Positions 34,082-40,941 of a stretch of DNA of 64,000 nt are shown here, piece by piece. Every line of letters starts with the position of its first letter. Position 1 is the first letter of the stretch. Origin of the DNA: DATBRV01 sp036560145 (GTDB lineage: Bacteria; Myxococcota_A; UBA9160; SMWR01); the NCBI GenBank assembly GCA_036560145.1, contig DATBRV010000009.1, positions 16,564 to 80,563 on the forward strand, written 5' to 3'. Under the pieces are notes generated by a model. It was not told the DNA's origin, did no database searches, and saw only the letters and a program-made list of their open reading frames with translations. The translations under genes and the position numbers were made by a program.

Positions 34082-35005
34082 CTAGGAGCTCTTCCGCGGG
34101 GGATCGAGCAGCACGAGCTGGCCGGCTTCGCGGCCGGCCGAGCGCACGGGCGCGCTCTCGAAGCGGAGCGCCGCGTCCGCCTGCGCCAGCACCGATTCGA
34201 GATTGCGGCCGAGGGCCTGTTTCTCGGAGATGCCGAGGCGGCGCTGCGCGGCGGGGTTCACGTCGATCACGGTGCCGCGCCGGTCGGTCAGCAGCACGCC
34301 GAAGGGCAGGTGCTCGATCAGATCGTGCTGCGAGACGGGCAGCGCCTGGAGGATGCCGCCGGAGAAGACCGCGCTGCGCAGCGCGAGCAGGGTGAAGGCG
34401 AGTAGCAGGGGCGAGGGATCGACCGGCCAGGTTCGGCCGGCCGCGATCCAGGCCGCGTTGCCGAGCACCGGCACCAGGCCCATCGCGCCCACCCCGACCA
34501 GCCAGCGCGCGTGCGGGACGCGGCGCCGCTTGATCCCGGCCCAGATGAAGACGATCGAGCCCGTGGTGGCGATCACCAGCGAGTAGGCCCAGCTCACCAA
34601 CCAGAGCGGCCCCGGCATCTGGGTCCCGTCCGGCCCATACGAGACGAAGAGGCTGCTCCAGACGCCGGCCCAGAGCAGCGAGTAGATGGCGAGGTGGGGT
34701 GCGATCAGCACAGCCGGGAACCAGGGCACCCGGCGCGCGAGGTCGAGCTCGCCCACGCGCGCCGCCGCCGCCAGCCAGAGGGGCGGAAGCGCCAGGATTC
34801 CGAGCACCTGGATGCGGTCGCCGTTCAGGGGGCCGACCACGCCGCGCAGCTCGAGGATCTCCCCCAGGCACCAGACGACGATCGCGAGGTTGAGGCCAAA
34901 AAAGGTTCGCCGCCCGGGGGTGACGTGGTCCCGCTGCCAGACCCCCAGCGCAATCCAGGCGGCCAGCAGCAGCACCAGCTCGAGCATCAGCGCGTGGAGC
35001 CACAT
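34082..35005 (-). CDS. 7TM sensor with PAS domain, no output domain
   Basis: The 307-residue protein has seven hydrophobic segments (about 5-22, 34-52, 68-84, 98-116, 138-156, 170-188, 196-214) like the N-terminal 7TM domain of certain histidine kinases. A PAS domain follows (about 228-300, LIEHLPFGVLLTDRRGTVIDVN). It then stops with LDPPRKSS. A histidine-kinase or GGDEF domain would be expected next but no such sequence follows; repeat locus D lies beyond the stop. It is either a complete stand-alone sensor or a kinase truncated at its 3' end. Confidence 0.75.
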   Translation of the reverse strand: MWLHALMLELVLLLAAWIALGVWQRDHVTPGRRTFFGLNLAIVVWCLGEILELRGVVGPLNGDRIQVLGILALPPLWLAAAARVGELDLARRVPWFPAVLIAPHLAIYSLLWAGVWSSLFVSYGPDGTQMPGPLWLVSWAYSLVIATTGSIVFIWAGIKRRRVPHARWLVGVGAMGLVPVLGNAAWIAAGRTWPVDPSPLLLAFTLLALRSAVFSGGILQALPVSQHDLIEHLPFGVLLTDRRGTVIDVNPAAQRRLGISEKQALGRNLESVLAQADAALRFESAPVRSAGREAGQLVLLDPPRKSS

Positions 35006-35065
35006 CCGGCCTCAACTCCCGCAGGGCTTATCGTCCGCCCGCGGCAAGGCGTGAGGCCGAGTAAC

Positions 35066-36001
35066 ATGCGCGCCGTGCTGACCCGGACCCTGGTGATCGT
35101 GAACCCCTTCAGCCGGGACGGCGCCACCGGCCGCCGTTTCTCCGGGGTCGAGCGCCGGCTGCGCGAGGCGCTCGGCCCGCTCGAGGTCGAGCGGACCCGG
35201 GCTCCGCGGGACGCCGAACGGCTGGCGCGGGAAGCGGTGCGCGCGGGGGTGGAGCGGCTGATCGTCGCGGGCGGCGACGGGACCCTCTCGGAGGTCGCGT
35301 CCGGCCTGCTCGGCGCGGGGCTCGGCGCCTACGCGCGGATCGGTGTGCTGCCGTTCGGCACCGGCGGCGATTTCGTCAAGACGCTCGGCATCCCGCGCGA
35401 TCTCGATCGCGCGATCGCGTGCATCGCCGAGGGCAAGGTGCGCAGGATCGACGCGAGCCGGGTGACCCTGCGCGGTGACGACGGCCGCCCGCGCGTCTAC
35501 TACGGCGTCAACATCACGAGCCTCGGCATCAGCGCGCTGGTGGTGACGCTGGCGGAGCGCTCGCCGCGCTTCGTGGGAGGCAGCGGCGCCTTCCTGCTCG
35601 GGACGGTGCGCGCGATCCTGCGCCACCGCAGCTACCCGGTGACGCTGAGCGTGGACGGAGAGGTCGTGCACGAGGGCCCGCTGATCCTCGCCACGGCCGG
35701 CAACGGCCGCTGGTTCGGCGGCGGCATGCTGGTCTGCCCGCAGGCCTGGTGCGACGACGGCAAGCTCGACGTGGTGGTGGTCGCCGGCCTCTCGCGGGCC
35801 CAGCTGCTCGCGAAGCTCTACAGCATCTACCGCGGCACCCATCTGAAGGACCCCGCGGTGCAGTCGTTCCGCGGCCGCGTGATCGAGGCGCTGGGGCCCG
35901 CGGCGGTGCGCCTCGAGATCGACGGCGAGCCGCTCGGTTCGCTGCCGGCCCGGATCGAGGTCCTCGAGGGCGCGCTCTCGATGCTCGCGCCCGCGCCGTG
36001 A
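35066..36001 (+). CDS. Diacylglycerol/lipid kinase-family protein
   Basis: The 311-residue protein has the DAGK catalytic signature VAGGDGTLSEV (GGDGT, 69-73) and GTGGDF (98-103), followed by a YegS-like C-terminal domain with NGRWFGGGMLVCPQA. The family phosphorylates diacylglycerol or related lipids with ATP. The next gene starts inside its stop codon (GTGA), which indicates co-translation. The link between a lipid kinase and the queuosine enzyme downstream is not obvious. Confidence 0.88.
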   Translation: MRAVLTRTLVIVNPFSRDGATGRRFSGVERRLREALGPLEVERTRAPRDAERLAREAVRAGVERLIVAGGDGTLSEVASGLLGAGLGAYARIGVLPFGTGGDFVKTLGIPRDLDRAIACIAEGKVRRIDASRVTLRGDDGRPRVYYGVNITSLGISALVVTLAERSPRFVGGSGAFLLGTVRAILRHRSYPVTLSVDGEVVHEGPLILATAGNGRWFGGGMLVCPQAWCDDGKLDVVVVAGLSRAQLLAKLYSIYRGTHLKDPAVQSFRGRVIEALGPAAVRLEIDGEPLGSLPARIEVLEGALSMLAPAP

Positions 36002-36957
36002 ACGTCTTCGCGAGGATCCGCGCGGCCTGCGCCGAGGTGGCCCGCCGCGCCCAGCAGGTGCGCATCGATCCGGAGCGCCTGCGCGCGTTCTGCGCGGAGC
36101 TGCTCGCCGAGTCCGGCCGGCCGGCCGGGCTGGATCCCGCGCATCACCTGCTCGGCCGCGGCGGCGACACGCTCGCCTACGTGATCACCCTCGACGCAAT
36201 CAATTTTGGCTCGGGCTGGTTCCCCTACCTCGAGAAGCGACCCGGCCTCTCGGGCTACTTCACGGTCGCGAGCGCGCTGCGCGAGCGCTTCGAGGCGAAG
36301 GGGCCCTGGTCCGCCTCCGAGCTCGCGAGCCTGGACGCCGCCGAGCTGGCCCGGGTGCTCGGCCAGCCGCCGGGCTCCCCGGACCGGACCGAGTTGATGG
36401 AGCTCTTCGCGCGCGCGCTCCGCGATCTGGGCCGCTTCCTCGAGGAGCGCCACGGGGGCCGCTTCGAGGGGGTGGTCGAGCGCGCCGGCGGCTCCTGCGC
36501 AGCGCTCGTGCAGGAGCTCACCGTGATGCCGCTCTATCGCGACGTGGAGCGGTACGAGGAGCTCGAGGTCCCCTTATACAAGCGCGCCCAGCTGACGGCG
36601 GCGGACCTCGCCGCCGCCTTCGGCGGCGAAGGCCCCGGCCGCTTCCGCGATCTGGCCGAGCTCACGCTCTTCGCCGACAACCTGGTCCCCCACGTCCTGC
36701 GGCGCGAAGGCGTCCTTCGCTACGCGCCGTCGCTGGCGGAGCGCATCGACCGCGGCGAGGCGATCGAAGCCGGGGCGCCCGAGGAGGTGGAGCTGCGCGC
36801 GGCCTCGGTGCACGCGGTCGAGTGCTGCGTCGCCGAAGCCCGCCGCCTGGGAGAGGACCTGACCGCGCAGCAGCTCGACTACCGGCTCTGGACCCGCGGG
36901 CAGCGCCCCGAGTACAAGGCGCATCCGAGGCATCGCACCCGCACCTCCTTCTACTGA
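35998..36957 (+). CDS. Queuosine 5'-phosphate N-glycosylase/hydrolase (DUF2419)
   Basis: GTG start overlapping the lipid kinase stop; 319 residues. The segment VITLDAINFGSGWFPYLEK (about 62-80) with NFGSGW is the hallmark of DUF2419 (QNG1). The C-terminal VECCVAEARRLGE...QLDYRLWTRGQ block is also conserved. QNG1 releases queuine from queuosine 5'-monophosphate so the base can be reused in tRNA. It is mostly eukaryotic, with scattered bacterial members. No tgt or de novo que genes are in the window. Confidence 0.82.
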   Translation: MNVFARIRAACAEVARRAQQVRIDPERLRAFCAELLAESGRPAGLDPAHHLLGRGGDTLAYVITLDAINFGSGWFPYLEKRPGLSGYFTVASALRERFEAKGPWSASELASLDAAELARVLGQPPGSPDRTELMELFARALRDLGRFLEERHGGRFEGVVERAGGSCAALVQELTVMPLYRDVERYEELEVPLYKRAQLTAADLAAAFGGEGPGRFRDLAELTLFADNLVPHVLRREGVLRYAPSLAERIDRGEAIEAGAPEEVELRAASVHAVECCVAEARRLGEDLTAQQLDYRLWTRGQRPEYKAHPRHRTRTSFY

Positions 36958-37487
36958 TGGCCCGGAGCGCCCGCATGCTCGACTCGAGTCTCTGGATCGT
37001 TCTCGGGTTGTGCACGCTGCTCGCCCTGCTCGCCTACGCGCGCGGTGGGGCGCCCCTCGTGCAGCAGGGGTTCGAGGTCGGCGGGCGACAGATCCTTCGC
37101 TTCGCGCTCGTGATGGCGCTGTCCTTCCTGGCCGCCGGCTTCGCCGAGGTGCTGCTGCCGCAGGCCTGGATGCGCGAATCATTCGGCGAGAGCGCAGGGT
37201 TTCGCGGCATCCTGCTCGCTACCGGTCTGGGCGCGCTCACGCCGGCGGGTCCCTTCGTCGCGATGCCGATCGCGGCCGTGATGGTGCGCGCAGGAGCCTC
37301 CGTCGGTCCCGTGATCGCCTTCCTCACCGCCTGGTCGCTGCTCGCTCTACACCGTTTCGTGGCGTGGGAGATCCCGATCCTGGGCTGGAGACTGGCCGCG
37401 CTGCGCTACGCGGTGAGCCTCGTGGTCCCGGTGCTCGTGGGGCTGGCGGCGCGCTGGCTGCGGGGGGTTGCGATCTCGGGGGGGTGA
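36957..37487 (+). CDS. Small permease (DUF318/YraQ-like half)
   Basis: The 176-residue membrane protein has four to five hydrophobic segments. GFRGILLATGLGALTPAGPFVAMPIAAVMVRAG and the following AFLTAWSLLALHR match the conserved half-repeat of DUF318 permeases. The full family is about twice as long, so this is a single-repeat form that may work as a dimer. Its ATG overlaps the QNG1 stop codon (TGATG); ATG 36975 is an alternative start. Co-translation with QNG1 suggests a functional link, possibly uptake of the salvaged nucleoside or base, but the cargo is unknown. Confidence 0.7.
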   Translation: MARSARMLDSSLWIVLGLCTLLALLAYARGGAPLVQQGFEVGGRQILRFALVMALSFLAAGFAEVLLPQAWMRESFGESAGFRGILLATGLGALTPAGPFVAMPIAAVMVRAGASVGPVIAFLTAWSLLALHRFVAWEIPILGWRLAALRYAVSLVVPVLVGLAARWLRGVAISGG

Positions 37488-37584
37488 TGACGTGCGGCGC
37501 GCGCAGGGCGATCCGGCGCCTTCGAAGAGGGTTTTGAGGGAGGGAGCGCTGAGGCTTCCAACCAGGGCGAGGCCCGCTTCAGCA

Positions 37585-37606
37585 GGTCTGGGGACACTCC
37601 GATACC
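37585..37606. repeat. Imperfect palindrome upstream of the orphan lipoprotein gene
   Basis: GGTCTGGGG, ACACTCC, GATACC: arms pair at six of eight positions around GACACT. It lies in the 125-bp gap where GC content drops, seven bases before the lipoprotein ATG. It could be a REP-like unit, since a RAYT gene lies 0.6 kb away. Confidence 0.35.
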
Positions 37607-37612
37607 CGTTGC

Positions 37613-38062
37613 ATGCGCCTCACGCTTTATCTTGTTGCGTGCGCTTGTCTTTCGTGCTCGTCCGCGCCGGAGCAGCGTCTGCTTGGCGCGTGGCGATCGG
37701 ACAGGGACTTGACGCTCGCCTCCATCGAACAGGTCGACGACCTCTCGAGTGAAGAGCGGGCCTCACTTTACGAGCCGGGCTTCTTCGGGCAATTGATTCA
37801 TGTTTGGGGGAGTCGCCAGGGCATCTCCATATTCGAGGGTGAATGCGGATCGCCTACTCCGTACACGATCAGCGACTCCACCTCCAACTCGATCACGGTC
37901 CAATACTACGACGAATTTTACGAAGCAGCTCAGTCGAGAGTCATCTACCTCGGACACAAGCAGATCGCTTTGCCGATCCTCGACGGGAGAGCTCGGGAGA
38001 TTTTCGTCCGCGCTGACCTCGATGTGCTCAAGGCTCAGTTTCCCTGCTTGGCATCGTTCTGA
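37613..38062 (+). CDS. Orphan lipoprotein in a lower-GC patch
   Basis: The 149-residue protein starts MRLTLYLVACACLSCSSAPE, a short lipoprotein-type signal with candidate cysteines at 10, 12 and 15. The rest contains LLGAWRSDRDLTLASIE, a lipocalin-like start, and many polar residues. Codons are clearly less GC-rich than in the flanking genes, which suggests transfer. No family is recognised. It sits between the permease gene and a RAYT transposase, so it may be cargo of, or a bystander to, that mobile gene. Confidence 0.6.
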   Translation: MRLTLYLVACACLSCSSAPEQRLLGAWRSDRDLTLASIEQVDDLSSEERASLYEPGFFGQLIHVWGSRQGISIFEGECGSPTPYTISDSTSNSITVQYYDEFYEAAQSRVIYLGHKQIALPILDGRAREIFVRADLDVLKAQFPCLASF

Positions 38063-38198
38063 TTGCTCTCAGCGGCAGCCGCCTGGCACGGCGCTGCAGC
38101 TGACACTGATCAGATCGCTTCGAACATCGCGACAATCAAGATCGCTCGCTCGGATCGCGTGACCGGATCTGACACAACGCTGTGCGAATATCGCGAAC

Positions 38199-38906
38199 AT
38201 GGCGTTGCGATCTCGACAGCTGCAATTGAAACTCGAGGCGCGGTCGCGGTGGGGTGGTGCGCGGGCCGGTGCGGGGCGGAAGCCGGGACCGCTTAGACGC
38301 GATCCGCACCGACGGAGAGCGCCGCTCGTTTCGCGGCATCCATGTCACGTCACGTTCAAGGTCGGCAAGGACGTTCCCCCGCTGCGGACTGCGAAGCTGG
38401 TGGCCGAGCTGGAGCAGAGCTGGCGCAAGGTGAGTGAGCGCGAGCGATTTCGGCTCGTTCACAACTCCGTGCAGAACGATCACGTGCACATGATCGTCGA
38501 GGCGAGCAGCGCACGCGATCTCGCGTGCGGGCTCAAGGCGGTCGCCGCGCGCTTTGCGCGCGGCGTGAACCGGGTCTTTTGCCGCGCCGGCCGCGTTCTC
38601 GCCGATCGCTGCCACGTTCACGTGCTGCGGACGCCGCGCGAGGTGCGGAATGCGATCGCCTATGTGCTCTTGAATGCGCGTCGCCACCTGGCCAAACAGG
38701 GCCGCCGACCGCCTGCGATCGCGCGGGTCGATCCGGCATCGTCGGGGCGGTGGTTCTCAGGCTGGCGATTGGGCGCGGCTACCGCCCACGATCCACCGTC
38801 GGTCGCAGCGCCTCGGACCTGGCTGCTCAGCGTCGGCTGGCGAATGCGGGGGCTGATCGACTCCAGCGAGGTTCCCGGCCGCGGTCCGGTTGCGCGCCTC
38901 CGCTGA
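38199..38906 (+). CDS. REP-associated tyrosine transposase (RAYT, Y1-Tnp/IS200-like)
   Basis: The 235-residue protein starts with a basic GGARAGAGRKPG segment typical of these proteins. It has the HUH metal site His95-Val-His97 (QNDHVHMIVE) and the helix RNAIAYVLLNARRH with the catalytic Tyr155. The segment usually written DRYH is DRCH here. RAYTs are single-copy housekeeping relatives of IS200 transposases that move REP palindromes. No repeat of the dispersed family is directly adjacent. The C-terminal half past residue 170 is longer and less conserved. Its stop codon lies in a hairpin shared with the next gene. Confidence 0.85.
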   Translation: MALRSRQLQLKLEARSRWGGARAGAGRKPGPLRRDPHRRRAPLVSRHPCHVTFKVGKDVPPLRTAKLVAELEQSWRKVSERERFRLVHNSVQNDHVHMIVEASSARDLACGLKAVAARFARGVNRVFCRAGRVLADRCHVHVLRTPREVRNAIAYVLLNARRHLAKQGRRPPAIARVDPASSGRWFSGWRLGAATAHDPPSVAAPRTWLLSVGWRMRGLIDSSEVPGRGPVARLR

Positions 38907-38921
38907 GCAACCCGCTCAGCG
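38901..38921. terminator. Hairpin containing both stop codons of convergent genes
   Basis: CGCTGAGC, loop AACCC, GCTCAGCG: perfect 8-bp stem. The RAYT stop (38904-38906) is in the left arm and the stop of the dehydratase-mutase gene (38916-38918, minus strand) in the right arm. A bidirectional terminator is likely, though no U-tract follows. Confidence 0.6.
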
Positions 38922-40232
38922 CGCCGCCGGCTTCGCCCCCCTCGCGTGCGAGAGCTTCACCAGCGCCTCGGCGATCGACGCCGACGAATCGCGCGAGAGG
39001 TTCGGCGTGCGCAGGCCGTCGCGGGTCGCGGCGCGCAGGACGTCGTCGTCGAGATCCTGCGGGAGCGCGACCAGCAGCGCGGCGATCCGCTCGCCGATCC
39101 GGAGCAGCGCGGGGCGGAGCTGCTTCTCGAGATCCGGGACGGGCTCCTCCACCGCGAAGCCGGAGTCGCGCAGGATCTGCCACTGGACCTGCTTGGCGGC
39201 CTCCACCTGCGCCGCGAAGACCGCGCGCACGGCGTCCTCCGGGGGCGGCTCGACCTTCGCCTGTGTCGCGGCGGCGCGGGTGGCGGCGACGGCCGCGTCC
39301 AGCACCTCCGCCTCGCGCTCGGGCGCCTCGATCGGAAGCCCGGCCCGTCGCTTCGCCACCCCGACCCACGGCATCAGCGAGAGGCGCTCGTCGATCGCGG
39401 CCAGCAGCGAGCCCAGGGGAGTCGCGACGGGCGCCCCCGCCGCGCCGAGCTGGGCCTCGCGCAGCTTCTCGAGGCTTCCGTCGCGCTCGCGCTCGAGCAG
39501 CCAGGCGTCCAGGTCGGCGGCGAGGTCGGGGCGATCGGCGCGCACGAGGTAGGCCTTGCGGTCGCGGGTGAAGGGCGCCGACTCGCCGAGCTCTTCGGCC
39601 TCGTCGGATCCGCGCCGCCAGCGCGGAGCCTCCAGGGTGTCCGTCACCGCGGCGTCGAGGCTGCCGGCGAGCAGCGCCTCGCGCACCGCCTGGTTGTCGG
39701 GGATCGCGAGCAGCGTGGCGTGCGGGAAGCGCTGCCGGGCCACCCGCTCGAGATGGCCGCCGGCGTTCACGCCGATCCGCAGCTCGGGGTGGTCCAGCTC
39801 CTCCGGCGCGCGCCAGCGCTGGGGCTCCCGCAGCAGCAGCACCGCGCCGGTCTCCACCACCGGAACGCTGAAGCGCCCCGCGACCGAGCGCTGCGGCGCC
39901 ACCGTGACGCCGCTCATGGCGACGTCGAAGCGCCCCGCCGCGAGGTCCTGCACCAGCTCCGGCCAGCGGAAGCGGACCAGCTCGATCTCGAGACCACGCT
40001 CCTTCGCGTAGGTCCGGGCCAGCGTGACGTCGAAGCCGGTCGGCGTGCCGCCCTCCTCGGCCAGGCTGAAGGGGGCGTAGTCTCCGCTGGTCCCGACCCG
40101 CAGGCGCCGGGCACCGGGCTCCTTGCCGCCGGCGCCCACGGTCAGCAGCAGGGCCGCGAGCGCCGTGGCGAGCGCCCGCCACCCCCGGGCGGGCGACCCC
40201 CGAGGCTTCCGGGCGGGCCGGGGCGGCGGCAT
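38916..40232 (-). CDS. Periplasmic cyclohexadienyl dehydratase-chorismate mutase fusion
   Basis: The 438-residue protein has a signal peptide (about 1-36) after a strong GAGAGGAG site. Residues 44-265 form a type-3 solute-binding fold that starts RVGTSGDYAPFS, as in cyclohexadienyl dehydratase (PheC). Residues 272-355 match the secreted AroQ-gamma chorismate mutase: AAIDERLSLM (Arg283), VAKRRAGLPIEAPERE (Lys294, Glu306 region), and VRAVFAAQVEAAKQVQ. Together they could turn chorismate into prephenate and then phenylpyruvate, or arogenate into phenylalanine, in the periplasm. A plain amino-acid-binding role for the first domain is the main alternative. Confidence 0.75.
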   Translation of the reverse strand: MPPPRPARKPRGSPARGWRALATALAALLLTVGAGGKEPGARRLRVGTSGDYAPFSLAEEGGTPTGFDVTLARTYAKERGLEIELVRFRWPELVQDLAAGRFDVAMSGVTVAPQRSVAGRFSVPVVETGAVLLLREPQRWRAPEELDHPELRIGVNAGGHLERVARQRFPHATLLAIPDNQAVREALLAGSLDAAVTDTLEAPRWRRGSDEAEELGESAPFTRDRKAYLVRADRPDLAADLDAWLLERERDGSLEKLREAQLGAAGAPVATPLGSLLAAIDERLSLMPWVGVAKRRAGLPIEAPEREAEVLDAAVAATRAAATQAKVEPPPEDAVRAVFAAQVEAAKQVQWQILRDSGFAVEEPVPDLEKQLRPALLRIGERIAALLVALPQDLDDDVLRAATRDGLRTPNLSRDSSASIAEALVKLSHARGAKPAAR

Positions 40233-40292
40233 GCGTTCTCCTCTCGGGGGCGATGGCGCAGCGTAGCCGAGCGGGGCGCCGGGCGGCGCCGT

Positions 40293-40321
40293 TTGACCGG
40301 GCTGGCGGGATCGTCTAAGTT
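40293..40321 (+). promoter_or_regulatory. Candidate promoter of the cold-shock-domain gene
   Basis: TTGACC (40293-40298), 17-bp spacer, TAAGTT (40316-40321). The -35 is a good match and the -10 a weak one. It predicts a leader of about 145 nt before the ATG at 40474. Confidence 0.45.
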
Positions 40322-40441
40322 ATCGGCTTCCCAGCGTTTCTGGCCGCCGCCCTCGCGAGAGCGATCCCCCGAAGCATCCGGCGGCTCCGAGCGGAGCCCT
40401 CGTACGGGCGGACGCGGCGCCGGGAAGTCGCTGCCAGGCCC

Positions 40442-40457
40442 CGCCGCCTCGGCGGCG
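40442..40457 (+). promoter_or_regulatory. Leader hairpin before the cold-shock-domain gene
   Basis: CGCCGCC, TC, GGCGGCG: a GC hairpin that ends four bases before the GAGG ribosome site. In a long leader of a cold-shock-type gene this could tune translation; no temperature response is shown. Confidence 0.35.
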
Positions 40458-40473
40458 CTGCGAGGTCGCTGTC

Positions 40474-40941
40474 ATGCTCGAAATGGAAGACGTCGAAGCG
40501 GGTGCCCACGTCACCCATCGCAACACCGGATTGCGTTACGCCGTCGTCGACAAGGGCGAGGAGGAGGTGCTCCTCTCGCCGGAGTCCACGGATCTCCAGG
40601 ACCTGGTGGTTCCCACCCGGCTGTTCCGCGAGGAGTTCGTGCTCTCGGATCGCTACAGCACGGGCCGCGGCCGCGCGCGCGGCGGTCGCCCGCGACGCCC
40701 GCCGGTGGCGCGCGCGCTCCCGAGCGGGCCGAAGGTGCAGGGCAAGATCAAGAAGCTGGTGCGCGAGCGGGGCTTCGGCTTCGTGCGCGGCGACGACGGC
40801 AAGGAGGTCTTCTTCCACCGTTCGGGCCTCGGCTCGACCGACTACGACGCCCTCTCCGAGGGCGACACGGTCGAGTACGTCGTGCAGGAGGGCCCGCGCG
40901 GGGCCCGCGCCGAGAACGTCCGCGCCATCAGCGAGGCGTAG
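40474..40941 (+). CDS. Cold-shock-domain protein with an extra N-terminal domain
   Basis: The 155-residue protein is twice the size of a normal CspA. Residues 1-60 form a small beta-rich domain (VTHRNTGLRYAVVDKGEEEVLLSPE), then an Arg/Gly/Pro linker (62-86), then a cold-shock domain (87-152) with RNP1-like GFGFVRG (100-106) and RNP2-like EVFFHRSG (111-118). It would bind single-stranded RNA or DNA. The linker resembles RGG tails. The N-terminal domain is not recognised. ATG 40483 is an alternative start. Confidence 0.85.
   Translation: MLEMEDVEAGAHVTHRNTGLRYAVVDKGEEEVLLSPESTDLQDLVVPTRLFREEFVLSDRYSTGRGRARGGRPRRPPVARALPSGPKVQGKIKKLVRERGFGFVRGDDGKEVFFHRSGLGSTDYDALSEGDTVEYVVQEGPRGARAENVRAISEA

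Noticed and set aside
30287..34405. A 1372-codon plus-strand frame across the M20 peptidase and aconitase genes
   Set aside because: Almost entirely Arg/Ala/Gly/Pro, while another frame encodes two well-recognised enzymes in full.
31818..35015. A 1065-codon minus-strand frame opposite aconitase
   Set aside because: Antisense to aconitase and out of frame with the 7TM-PAS gene; no conserved features.
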